A DNA stretch of 64,000 bases from Bacteroides sp. AN502(2024) (lineage in GTDB: Bacteria > Bacteroidota > Bacteroidia > Bacteroidales > Bacteroidaceae), in contig NZ_JBGFSP010000003.1 in assembly GCF_041227145.1 (NCBI RefSeq), positions 3,162,001 through 3,226,000 of the forward strand. The letters are read 5' to 3'. Both the position numbers and the translations under genes were made by a program. The notes beneath the pieces are model-generated. The model saw only the letters and a list, made by a program, of their open reading frames with translations, searched no databases and had not been told where the DNA came from. Position 1 is the stretch's first letter, and the number at the start of each line of letters is the position of its first letter. Of the stretch, positions 52,782 to 61,842 are shown piece by piece.

Positions 52782-55700
52782 ATGAAGATGTTCTACAGGA
52801 CCCTGTTGGTAGGGGGGCTTTTAGTTTTGTGCGGGTATTCTTCAATTAAACAAGAGAAGGACAATATAGATTTGCTACGGCAGGAATTTAAATACCCAAA
52901 TGATTCAGCCCGCACTAAATTATGGTGGTTTCATGGTGAAACGGAGACCACAAAGGAAGGAATAACGGCTGATTTGGAAGCATTTAAGCAGGTTGGAATA
53001 GGAGGAGTGGTGTATTATGATCAGGTGCATGGGAAAGGAACTGATGCTTCCCCCGTTTTTTCGGACGACTGGTGGGAGAAACTGATTTTCTCGGCATCAG
53101 AGGCCCGAAGGTTGGGATTGACATTTGAGGCGAACGTTTCTAACGGTTATGTAGCCGGAGGTCCTTGGATAACGAAGAAACTTAGTATGCAAAAGGTAGT
53201 TGCCAGCGATACGGTTGTCAGTGGAAACTGCAGGTTTTCCGGTCATCTTCCTTTACCTACCTCACAATCTGAATTTTGGGATTTTGCAGTTATCGCTTTC
53301 CCTGTTACCGGAACTGTGGAAACGAGTATCAACAGGAGACCGGAATTGTCTTCTAATATTGAAGGATTATCCCTTGAATCTCTATTTGTTGAGAATGGGA
53401 AATTTGTTGAGATGCCTAAACTACTTCCGGGAGAATCTGTTTATATAAAAATGGATTTTGGGAGTCCTTTTTCAGCCCGGAGTTTCACTTATAGTGCTAA
53501 TCCCAGAGGAAAAGCGCGTACATGTGCCATGAATATTCCCGGTCATTCATCCAGTCAGTTTTATGGAGCTATGTATGAAGCGTTGCCCGATATTGGGGAA
53601 TTGGAGGCTTCGGATGACGGTTTGCAGTATAAGAAAGTGTGTAATTTAAAACCTGTTTACCAAGGGGTTTCGACAAAGTGCAAGCAACATACGGTAACAT
53701 TTCCGGAGGTCAAAAGCCGCTTCTTCAGGATTCGTCTGCATGATTGGGCAGATAGTAAGAACCGATATTCAAAATTATTGATTGGAGGATTATTGCTCTC
53801 TTCACAGGAAAAAGTGAATAACTGGGAAGATAAAGCCGGTTTTAATTCGGATTTTATAGAAACTGAAGAAAGACCATCTTTGCCTTCAACAGATGCGATA
53901 AATCCAGCCGATGTGATTGATTTGACAGAACTGGTCGATGGAAATGGAGTTTTGAACTGGAATGTTCCCGAAGGGAAATGGATGATAATGAGGTTTGCCC
54001 ATGAATCACAGGGAGGATATATCAAGCATGGGCGTACTGGGCTAAAAGGTTTGGAATGTGATAAGATGTCTGCGGAAGCGGCAATCGTTCAGTGGGAAAA
54101 TTATTTTAAAGTCATCTACGATTCATTGTCGGTCAGAGGTTGTCCGCCATCCGGAATGATAATGGATAGTCATGAAGCGGGGGCGCAGAACTGGACTCCG
54201 GGATTCGAGCTGGAATTTATGAAACGCAAGGGGTATGATATCCATCCTTATCTTCCTGTTCTAATGGGATATGTTGTCGGTTCTGCTGAAGTTTCAGACC
54301 GTTTTCTATATGATATGCGACGTACTATTGCCGATCTGATATCTGATCGTTATTATGGTACGTTAGATAGCCTGTGTCTTGATGCCGGTCTTGATTTTAC
54401 AGCACAGGCTATAGGGAATGCTTTGAATATTGTAGGCGATAATATTCAGGCGAAAGGTCGGGTACAGAAACCACAGGGAGAGTTTTGGGCTTATCAGACC
54501 GAAGGAAGTTATGATATAAAAGAGGCCTCTTCCGCTGCCCATCTTTACGGTAAAAGAGTGGCTTCTGCCGAGGCGTTTACGGACGCTAAATTTTCTCATT
54601 CGTTAGCTGATTTAAAGAATTTGGCTGATTATGCATTAGCTTTCGGAAGTAATGAATTTGTTGTCTGTGCATCTGCTTATCAGCCCTGGACTGATACAAT
54701 TCCAGGCAATACAGGGGGAGGCAGGCACTATTGTCTGAATAGAAATAACACTTACTGGAATTATAGTCGCCCGTTTTGGGATTATCTGGCGAGATGTGCG
54801 GGACTTCTACGAAAGGGGATTCCCGTTGTCGACTTATGTGTTTATCTGGGTGATAATCCGCCTGTGAAATTACTATCTTATCGTTTGCCGGAGATGCCCG
54901 AGGGGTATAACTTTGACGTGTGTACCACGGATGCCCTGATTAATAGAACTAAAACTTTGAATGGAAATATTATACTGCCGGATGGTATGAAATATCGTAT
55001 GTTGGTCCTGCAGAAAGATTGTAAAATGACATTGGCTGCTCTCCGGCATATTGCTGCTTTGGTGGAACAGGGAGTTGCGTTATATGGTGAGCGTCCTGCA
55101 TATCCTGTATCTTTGGCCGAACGGATACATGATAATGAATATGATAAGATAGTAACTGCCTTGTGGGGAACCGGAAAAAAGGAAAGTGGAGTCCACTCTT
55201 TGGGAAAAGGACATGTGTATTGGGGGATGACTTTGGAAGAGGCTTTACGGGAGGAAGGAATCCGTCCGGACATTACTTTAAAAAGTGGAAATGAACCGGA
55301 AGACAGGATCTATTTCACTCATCGTCATTTGCCGGATATTGATATTTATTTTGTAAATAATCATAGCGAGAATGTGTTCAGCGATTCTATTCATTTGCGG
55401 ACAGACAGGAGATATGCAGAATATTGGGATCCGGTTTCGGGAGATTGTTATTCGCTTCCTGTTGCATTTGGGGGAAATAGCTTGTCATTAAAATTATCAC
55501 TTGCTGCTCGAGAGTCCGGGTTTATTATAGTTTTGGATAGAAAGAATGACTCTTTGCCTGTGAGAGGGTTTACAACAGATAAAGCAAAGAAGCATATTGT
55601 TAATGGAGATTGGAAAGTTTACTTTGACCCGAGATGGGGTGGACCGGGCGAAGTGGTTTTTACACAATTGACAGATTGGAGTAAGGAAAAAGATCCCGGC

Positions 55701-56063
55701 GTTGTTTATTATTCGGGGAAGGCTGTTTATAAAAAGAACATCCATATAGAGAAAAAAGAAAAGGATAAACAGATCTTATTGCGTTTTGAGCGGCTAGGTT
55801 CGCTGGCAAGGATTTATCTGAATGGACATGAAGTTTCAACTTTGTGGTGTTCACCTTGGGAAGCGGATTTGACCCGTTGGGCAGTTGAAGGAGAGAATTC
55901 TTTAGAGATACATGTGGTAAATTCATTGATGAACAGAATGATTGGTGATGCATCATTACCCCAAAATGAGCGGTTTACCTATGCTTATCCTGCGATTGCC
56001 ATTCCTGAAGATACTCTGGTTCCCTCAGGGATTATCGGGAATGTATATTGGGTAGTCCGTTAG
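52782..56063 (+). CDS. GH106-type alpha-L-rhamnosidase
   Basis: I start at ATG 52782 (1093 residues), because the longer frame from 52644 lies within the HTCS gene. A hydrophobic leader with a possible lipobox (LVLC, Cys17) is present. The GH106 beginning is seen in SARTKLWWFHGETETTKEGITADLEAFKQVGIGGVVYYDQ, then the (beta/alpha)-barrel part, VIYDSLSVRGCPPSGMIMDSHEAG and YWNYSRPFWDYLARCAGLL, and a C-terminal beta-sandwich (YYSGKAVYKKNI; RFERLGSLARIYLNGHEV). The enzyme would release L-rhamnose from rhamnogalacturonan. The TAG stop is inside the target duplication of the next IS. Confidence 0.85.
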   Translation: MKMFYRTLLVGGLLVLCGYSSIKQEKDNIDLLRQEFKYPNDSARTKLWWFHGETETTKEGITADLEAFKQVGIGGVVYYDQVHGKGTDASPVFSDDWWEKLIFSASEARRLGLTFEANVSNGYVAGGPWITKKLSMQKVVASDTVVSGNCRFSGHLPLPTSQSEFWDFAVIAFPVTGTVETSINRRPELSSNIEGLSLESLFVENGKFVEMPKLLPGESVYIKMDFGSPFSARSFTYSANPRGKARTCAMNIPGHSSSQFYGAMYEALPDIGELEASDDGLQYKKVCNLKPVYQGVSTKCKQHTVTFPEVKSRFFRIRLHDWADSKNRYSKLLIGGLLLSSQEKVNNWEDKAGFNSDFIETEERPSLPSTDAINPADVIDLTELVDGNGVLNWNVPEGKWMIMRFAHESQGGYIKHGRTGLKGLECDKMSAEAAIVQWENYFKVIYDSLSVRGCPPSGMIMDSHEAGAQNWTPGFELEFMKRKGYDIHPYLPVLMGYVVGSAEVSDRFLYDMRRTIADLISDRYYGTLDSLCLDAGLDFTAQAIGNALNIVGDNIQAKGRVQKPQGEFWAYQTEGSYDIKEASSAAHLYGKRVASAEAFTDAKFSHSLADLKNLADYALAFGSNEFVVCASAYQPWTDTIPGNTGGGRHYCLNRNNTYWNYSRPFWDYLARCAGLLRKGIPVVDLCVYLGDNPPVKLLSYRLPEMPEGYNFDVCTTDALINRTKTLNGNIILPDGMKYRMLVLQKDCKMTLAALRHIAALVEQGVALYGERPAYPVSLAERIHDNEYDKIVTALWGTGKKESGVHSLGKGHVYWGMTLEEALREEGIRPDITLKSGNEPEDRIYFTHRHLPDIDIYFVNNHSENVFSDSIHLRTDRRYAEYWDPVSGDCYSLPVAFGGNSLSLKLSLAARESGFIIVLDRKNDSLPVRGFTTDKAKKHIVNGDWKVYFDPRWGGPGEVVFTQLTDWSKEKDPGVVYYSGKAVYKKNIHIEKKEKDKQILLRFERLGSLARIYLNGHEVSTLWCSPWEADLTRWAVEGENSLEIHVVNSLMNRMIGDASLPQNERFTYAYPAIAIPEDTLVPSGIIGNVYWVVR

Positions 56064-56066
56064 TTG

Positions 56067-57747
56067 GGAATATTCAGTAAATGTTCCCCCCAAATACCAT
56101 GGCATATGAAGATGATAGAGTATAATCACTTCATATGCCATTATTATTGTCATTTTTCTGTATATTCTCATATACTCTTATCTGACAAGACATTAAGTTC
56201 CGGAAGAAGTCTTCTGACCTCTTCTGATTCTTTCAGTAAACTCATATCATGCAGCTTTCCCCGTTCTGTTCCTGATCTTGTCAATCATCAGTATGGCATT
56301 TGCTGTATGTATTCCGAAGAAAATCCACAGGATTTCCGTCTTCTTGTTCCTTGCCTTTATCCTTGGGAGCGAGTAATGTTGCTTTTGAGTGCCGAAGCTT
56401 CCTTCAAGCCGTGTGGCCCTTTCTTTTGAGAGTTCGCTTCTAAGCAGCTTCCTCAAAGGCTCATCTTTGCCCTCCCTTCCCTTGCGCACAAAGGATGTGG
56501 ATATCCCATATTTAGTACAGAACTTTCTGTTGGCATTATTGGCATATATGGAATCGGCAGCCACACATCTTACCCTTACATTCATCAGCTTCTGCTGCAT
56601 ACGGATACAGTCCTTCAAGCGTATCCCCTCATTGAAAGCCTTGAACGAGAGGTGTTCGATGAACGATATGCCGTCTATCTGTATATTATTGACCTTTGCA
56701 CCGAACTCGACGGACTTGGTTTCCTTGCCTCTGACGATGGGACGTACATAATGACGGTCGATGCTGATGATGCGGTCACTGACTTTTCTCCCTTCAAACA
56801 TTTCCTTTTCCTGTACAAGCACCTTTCTGATGATGGAAAGACGCTTATGGTAATCCTGTGTATATCGGAGTAAAGCACCGTACTCGCTATGGAGCCCATC
56901 CCTTTGACTGAGGAGCTTTTCAAGAAGCTTGATCATACGGCGCTTAAGCATTCTTGTCCTTGAAGCTCTCCTCTTTCTTTTCTTGCAGTAGGACAGATAG
57001 GATTCCGCCACATTCCTGTATTTGTTGCGCGGACGCCTTATGCCCAGATCCCTGCAATGCCGGCATATATGCCTGTAGAGCCATTCGATGCTTTCCCAAA
57101 GGAGTTTCATGTCCGTAGGAAAACGCATGTGGCTCTCATAGCATGTGGCATCGGTCATGCAGACGTGAAGGTTATCAAGATAAGGTTTCCAGTGTGAAGC
57201 CAGGATCTCCTGGAAGGAATCAATGTCAAGGCGGGATGCTATCTCATTACGGATGGCACTGACTATCTTGAAGTTGGTTATGGGAAGGGACGGGGGGATC
57301 ATGATTCCACAGAACATCTGGTAGTGTATGTTCCCGTTCAGATGTTCCACCAGTTTCCTGTCGGAGAATCCGGTGTATGCCTTCAGGACCATAAGGGCGA
57401 TCTTTGCGGAAGGACTGAATATGTTCCTGCGGCCCAAACGTTGTTCAGACAGGCCTGCGGCTTTTGCCATACGATCAAATGGAAAGACCGAATGAAGCCT
57501 GCCAAGCTCACTCTCATGAAAACTCTTGCGGTATTTTTCCAGAATATCAAATTCTGTAAAGCCCAAAGTTGGGTGGATTTCTGAAATTTTTTGTATCTTA
57601 GCCATATCTTAGTTGGGGAATTTCCCCCGTTTGGACCGTCAAACCTTGTTTTCGGGGGAATACCTAAAGATACTAAAAAGCCAACTAATTCGCAATAATT
57701 TGTGTATGAATTAGTTGGCTCATTTTATAATATTTAATGAATGTCCC
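56067..57747 (-). mobile_element. IS1182-like insertion sequence, copy 2 (1681 bp)
   Basis: Same length and ends as the copy at 8461-10141, in opposite orientation. A 6-bp duplication TAGTTG (56061-56066 and 57748-57753) flanks it, so it is a simple insertion. It separates the GH106 gene from its terminator at 57773. Confidence 0.9.
56247..57605 (-). CDS. IS1182-like DDE transposase (copy 2)
   Basis: The 452-residue protein matches the copy at 8603-9961 except for five residues (for example Tyr instead of Cys near residue 25 and Pro instead of Ala in SLPRIKARN). The catalytic Asp/Asp/Glu motifs (TDATCY, AADSIY, EGSFGT) are unchanged. It is complete. Confidence 0.88.
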   Translation of the reverse strand: MAKIQKISEIHPTLGFTEFDILEKYRKSFHESELGRLHSVFPFDRMAKAAGLSEQRLGRRNIFSPSAKIALMVLKAYTGFSDRKLVEHLNGNIHYQMFCGIMIPPSLPITNFKIVSAIRNEIASRLDIDSFQEILASHWKPYLDNLHVCMTDATCYESHMRFPTDMKLLWESIEWLYRHICRHCRDLGIRRPRNKYRNVAESYLSYCKKRKRRASRTRMLKRRMIKLLEKLLSQRDGLHSEYGALLRYTQDYHKRLSIIRKVLVQEKEMFEGRKVSDRIISIDRHYVRPIVRGKETKSVEFGAKVNNIQIDGISFIEHLSFKAFNEGIRLKDCIRMQQKLMNVRVRCVAADSIYANNANRKFCTKYGISTSFVRKGREGKDEPLRKLLRSELSKERATRLEGSFGTQKQHYSLPRIKARNKKTEILWIFFGIHTANAILMIDKIRNRTGKAA

Positions 57748-57772
57748 TAGTTGGGATGATATGATTGCCTAC

Positions 57773-57807
57773 CTTGAACCGGTCTGCTTTTTACAGATCG
57801 GTTCAAG
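57773..57807. terminator. Bidirectional terminator between GH106 and GH105
   Basis: Arms CTTGAACCGGTCTG and CAGATCGGTTCAAG pair with one mismatch around a loop CTTTTTA. It lies between convergent genes (GH106 rightward, GH105 leftward). The IS now stands between it and GH106. Confidence 0.75.
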
Positions 57808-57825
57808 ATAAGATTTGTTTATCAG

Positions 57826-58965
57826 CTACATGTGGAGGTTTAACTTATAGATTTCACTTCCGGCAAGAAGGAAGCAGCCAGTACCGAAATCCTCAAAATC
57901 AGGAACTTTATCATAAGTGACAGGTTGACTGTCTTTCGGCTCTTTGCCGGTTCCCTGTACATAGCCAAGAAAACCATTCGGGTGAACTGCATCTTTCACC
58001 ATGGCATTCCATGCTTTTATGATTACAGGCAGATAGGTCTTTTTATCCAATAGGCCATTGCGTACACCCCAGGACATACCGTATACGAAAAGGGCTGTGC
58101 CGGAAGTCTCCTTCCCTCCAAAGTTTGTCGGGTCGTGGAGGCTGACATTCCAAAAGCCGTCTTCACGCTGGCATTGTTGCAGTGCCTTGCTCATAGCCAA
58201 AAAGTCATTGATGTAATCCTGACAATGTTTTTCATTGGAGGGGATTTCGTTCATTACCCGTACTAAAGCAGCATATACCCATCCGTTACCGCGGCTCCAA
58301 TAACAGTTTTTGCCATTTGGTTCTTTGTATGGAGGATCGAAATTATGGTCTCTCCACCACAAACCTTCTTTGACATTAAACATTCCGTTCTCTCCGTGTT
58401 TATTACGGGTGTATTCGTACATATCCCACATTTTATCGAAGTATTTCTGTTTGCCCGTAAGTTTTCCCATTTTGGCAAATATAGGCATCCCCATCTGGAT
58501 GGCATCTATCCACCACCAATCATTTACTTGTGGTGTGTTGACCAGCATATCCATATTGGCTTTCGTTTTCCGTATTTTTTCAGGATCGGGACAAATGTTA
58601 TATAAATCGAGATAGATTTGGCTGGCGCAGTAGTTATCAGCATTACGAGTAGTTGTTCCCCGGTGGAATCCCCATTGGTGATAATCTGCCCATTCCTTGG
58701 CATAAAGGTAATATTCGTCTGCAGGATAGATGGAATAAAGTGCCATCAGGCCTTCGTAATATACACTTCGTGTCCAGATATTACTGGGACGAACCACTTT
58801 TTTGACAAAAGAAGGAGTGCGATAATCGGCATATTTCTTCATAAAATAGTCGTTCACCTGGAGGGTTACTTTGAGAATCTCTTTTTTATCGGGCACTGTC
58901 TGTGCTTTTATGTTCCCATCACTCAATATTACTCCGATAAAAAATAGTATAAGATGCTTTTTCAT
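57826..58965 (-). CDS. GH105 unsaturated rhamnogalacturonyl hydrolase
   Basis: The 379-residue protein has a signal peptide (ending IKAQ) and the (alpha/alpha)6-barrel marks of GH105 (YteR/YesR): SVYYEGLMALYSIY, RNADNYCASQIYLDLY with Asp110, WWWIDAIQMGMPIFAKMG with Asp154 (the catalytic acid position in YteR), and NCYWSRGNGWVYAALVRVM. It removes the unsaturated galacturonyl residue left by pectin or rhamnogalacturonan lyases. A good minus-strand promoter precedes it. It is transcribed leftward, separate from the HAD gene by 128 bases. Confidence 0.92.
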   Translation of the reverse strand: MKKHLILFFIGVILSDGNIKAQTVPDKKEILKVTLQVNDYFMKKYADYRTPSFVKKVVRPSNIWTRSVYYEGLMALYSIYPADEYYLYAKEWADYHQWGFHRGTTTRNADNYCASQIYLDLYNICPDPEKIRKTKANMDMLVNTPQVNDWWWIDAIQMGMPIFAKMGKLTGKQKYFDKMWDMYEYTRNKHGENGMFNVKEGLWWRDHNFDPPYKEPNGKNCYWSRGNGWVYAALVRVMNEIPSNEKHCQDYINDFLAMSKALQQCQREDGFWNVSLHDPTNFGGKETSGTALFVYGMSWGVRNGLLDKKTYLPVIIKAWNAMVKDAVHPNGFLGYVQGTGKEPKDSQPVTYDKVPDFEDFGTGCFLLAGSEIYKLNLHM

Positions 58966-59008
58966 TGTATAATAAATTAAATTACTACTGTCCGTAGATT
59001 CAGGTGCA

Positions 59009-59039
59009 CAAAAGTAAACCTTTCTTTACCTGTTGCAAA
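59009..59039 (-). promoter_or_regulatory. Promoter of the GH105 gene
   Basis: On the minus strand TTTG (59039-59036), 19 bases, then TACTTTTG (59016-59009) form a standard Bacteroides promoter 43 bases before the ATG. Confidence 0.7.
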
Positions 59040-59093
59040 GAAAATGCATTGTAAGGAAAGTAATATTGAATTTTGTACGGAAAATATGTAATA

Positions 59094-59756
59094 TTAGACT
59101 TTACCGGTCGAGAGGAACTGTTTGATCTCTTCAGCATTATCTGTGATGTGTTGAGGAGCAAACTCCTCCAGCTCCTTGCGTGGACGAAATCCCCATGTTA
59201 CTCCACAAGCAGTAACTCCTGCACGGGCAGCCGTTTGCATATCTACACCGGAATCACCTACATAAAGAACATCCTCCTTTTGTACATGGGCCAGTTTTAA
59301 TATATCAAAAACAACTGTTGGGTCGGGCTTGACATTGATCCCTTCCCGTTGCCCGAAAACTGCTGTAAAATGAATACCGGGAAAGTAGTGGGCAACCAGC
59401 TTTTCTGTAGCATCCTGATATTTGTTGGATGCTACGGCTATTTGGATACCTGCAGCCTGCAGATAGGATAACAGTTCCGGAATGCCCGGATAAGGTCGGC
59501 TATCATCAGCATTGTGAATATCGTAATAAGGAATGAACTCATTGCGCACACGAAGTACGTTTTCTTCCGTCTTTTCGTCTTCGGGCAATGCCCGTTCAAA
59601 GAGTTTATTGATGCCATTGCCTACCATGAAGTTGTACTTTTCTATTTCATGAGTGGGGTATCCTAATTTATTTAAAGCATAATTGGTGCTGTGGGCAAGG
59701 TCGGCGATGGTATTCAGCAATGTTCCATCCAGGTCAAATATAACTAGTTTCTTCAT
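59094..59756 (-). CDS. HAD-superfamily phosphatase (phosphoglycolate phosphatase-like)
   Basis: The 220-residue protein has the HAD motifs: motif I DLDGTLLNT (Asp8, Asp10), motif II in IAVASNKYQ, motif III Lys in VKPDP, and motif IV GDSGVDMQTA. The cap domain is of the helical C1 type. It hydrolyses small phosphate esters, with phosphoglycolate phosphatase as the closest common label, but the substrate is not certain. It has no signal peptide and acts in the cytoplasm. A -7-like box TACTTTTG (minus strand, 59808-59801) is 45 bases upstream. It may not take part in pectin use. Confidence 0.88.
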   Translation of the reverse strand: MKKLVIFDLDGTLLNTIADLAHSTNYALNKLGYPTHEIEKYNFMVGNGINKLFERALPEDEKTEENVLRVRNEFIPYYDIHNADDSRPYPGIPELLSYLQAAGIQIAVASNKYQDATEKLVAHYFPGIHFTAVFGQREGINVKPDPTVVFDILKLAHVQKEDVLYVGDSGVDMQTAARAGVTACGVTWGFRPRKELEEFAPQHITDNAEEIKQFLSTGKV

Positions 59757-59889
59757 TCTTACTGTATCTTATAATTCTCCTTTCATCTCTTTTACCGATG
59801 CAAAAGTAGATAAAAAAGATAAGAATGCCTCGAAACTTCTAGTTTCATTCCTTGAAACAATTAGTTTCGCACCGAGAAACCAGTGGTTT

Positions 59890-59987
59890 GAGGGTGTGTC
59901 AAAATCCCCTTTTTGAGGAACTTACCCCCGCTATAGCTGTCTGTGGCAGGGGTGAATCTTTATATTTAGGCATTATGACACACCCTC
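59890..59987. repeat. MITE-like 98-bp element
   Basis: Perfect 12-bp terminal inverted repeats GAGGGTGTGTCA (59890-59901) and TGACACACCCTC (59976-59987) enclose 74 bases without an ORF. Ends of this kind (GGGTGTGTCAAAA) are found in IS elements of Bacteroidota, so this may be a non-autonomous derivative. No clear target duplication. It fills the space between the HAD and GH43 genes. Confidence 0.6.
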
Positions 59988-60001
59988 ACTTAAATTTGAA
60001 C

Positions 60002-61678
60002 CTATTTCTTAGTAATCCGGAACCAGTCTACATCTGCCCATCCTCCGTCGTTAGTGACGATAGCCGGTCGTGTGCAGAACATTCCGACCTTCGTGCCAAT
60101 CCATTGTCCTTCTCTTGCCTGAAAAGGATTGCCTAGCGGCTGATATTTCTTTCCGTCAAGGCTGTAGCTGAAGTTACACATCACAATGAGATCGTGTCCG
60201 CCTTCGCTGCCTTTGATCTTCTTGCCATCATAGCTGAAACGAACTTTCAGGTAAACGGTATTTTGAGAGAGATCGACAGAAGCATTGGTCTGTTCCGGCT
60301 TTCCTTTTTCTGCTTTTTTACATTCAACTTGAGACAGCACCAGGCCTTTATTTGCATTCTCCAGAATGATTCCGGCATAATCTCTACCCATTACAACCAG
60401 TCCGGTGCGTTCACCCTTATATTTAGGATTAGGGGTAAATGTAAGTTTCATGGTTGCAGTGAAATTGTCAGAAGGCGTTTTCTGTAGAAGTAGGTTGGCT
60501 ACGTCCCACAGATTTTTATAGTCATTCAAAACCGGATAGGAGTATAATCTTACATAGCTCTTATCACCTGCATAGTATGCCCATTTTTCATTGATGTTGG
60601 CATGCCATTGCCATTGTGGAGAGAGGGTATATTCATCGAACTCGTCACTCTCCTGCGGAGTGCAGATGGGATATGTTTTACCTACATTCGGCTTTTTATA
60701 AGTCAGAACAGGTTCGCCACAGCCGTCACCGTCTTTGTCTATGCCGATCACAGGCCAGTCGTTCACCCATTTCATCGGCTGAAGATGCATGATACGTCCG
60801 TAAGCACCCACATCCTGAAAGTGAAGGAACCAGTCTTCTCCGGTAGGAGTATCTACCCATGCACCCTGATGAGGACCGTTGACACGAGACTTCCCTTGCG
60901 CAAGTACGGTTTTCCATTCGTAGGGACCGTAGATGTTTTTAGAACGTAACACGACCTGCCAGCCTGTTGGCACGCCACCGGCCGGATGGAAGATATAATA
61001 ATAGTCGTTTCTCTTATACATCTTAGGACCTTCGCAAGTCTGATGTGCTTCATGCCCATCAAAGATTATGCGTGAAGGAGTGATGGCTTTGGTTGCTTCC
61101 GCATTCAGTTCGCAGATGGTGATTACGCTTTTCAGTCCGGCACGACTTCCTGCGTATGCATGTACCATATACACTTTCCCATCTTCATCCCAAAACGGAC
61201 AGGTATCAATAATACCTTTTCCCGCTTTCACCAAGACCGGTTCGCTCCACGGACCTTTCGGGTTTTTGGCTTTTACCATAAAAGCTCCCTGATCGGGATC
61301 TCCCCAAAAAATATAGAACTCACCGTTGTGATGACGGATAGACGGGGCCCAGACACGATTGCCGTGTTCCGGTCGTTCCGGAGTTTCAATAGGAGAGAGG
61401 GCGTTGGGAACTGCGGCACCGATGATTGTCCAGTTGACTAAATCTTTGGAATGAAGGATTTGCAATCCCGGTAAACAGTTGAAACTGGATGAAGTCATAT
61501 AGAAATCATCTCCTACACGGCAAGCATCCGGATCGGAGTAGTCGGCATAAAGCACCGGATTTTTGTATTTACCGTTTCCAAGGTCGGAAACCCATACTTC
61601 AGATACATAGTTCTTCTGTGCTACTGCGGTGAAAACCGTTAATAAGCAAAAGACTAGAGTTTGTGTCAATCGTTTCAT
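60002..61678 (-). CDS. GH43 glycoside hydrolase
   Basis: The 558-residue protein has a signal peptide (ending AVAQ), then a five-bladed GH43 propeller (about 35-330) with catalytic candidates Asp49 (YADYSDPDACRVGDDFYM), Asp158 (GIIDTCPFWDEDG) and Glu216 (HQTCEGPKMYK), and a C-terminal beta-sandwich (about 350-555; YAGIILENANKGLVL; GGWADVDWFRI) usual in large GH43 enzymes. It is probably an arabinofuranosidase, xylosidase or galactosidase acting on pectin side chains. It follows the DUF4861 gene by 164 bases on the same strand, with a possible -7 box at 61731-61724. Confidence 0.9.
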   Translation of the reverse strand: MKRLTQTLVFCLLTVFTAVAQKNYVSEVWVSDLGNGKYKNPVLYADYSDPDACRVGDDFYMTSSSFNCLPGLQILHSKDLVNWTIIGAAVPNALSPIETPERPEHGNRVWAPSIRHHNGEFYIFWGDPDQGAFMVKAKNPKGPWSEPVLVKAGKGIIDTCPFWDEDGKVYMVHAYAGSRAGLKSVITICELNAEATKAITPSRIIFDGHEAHQTCEGPKMYKRNDYYYIFHPAGGVPTGWQVVLRSKNIYGPYEWKTVLAQGKSRVNGPHQGAWVDTPTGEDWFLHFQDVGAYGRIMHLQPMKWVNDWPVIGIDKDGDGCGEPVLTYKKPNVGKTYPICTPQESDEFDEYTLSPQWQWHANINEKWAYYAGDKSYVRLYSYPVLNDYKNLWDVANLLLQKTPSDNFTATMKLTFTPNPKYKGERTGLVVMGRDYAGIILENANKGLVLSQVECKKAEKGKPEQTNASVDLSQNTVYLKVRFSYDGKKIKGSEGGHDLIVMCNFSYSLDGKKYQPLGNPFQAREGQWIGTKVGMFCTRPAIVTNDGGWADVDWFRITKK

Positions 61679-61842
61679 GTTATAGATTATTTTATATAAA
61701 TGATTCGTTGGTCTTATCTACGGCAAAGATAAATAAAAAGACTCTGCATAAGGAGGAATATTTGTGCAGAGTCATAGAAAAATTGGTAGATACCTCGTAA
61801 TTTTTGTTTAGTTGTATTTGTTCCCCCTATTTATGGGTGCGG

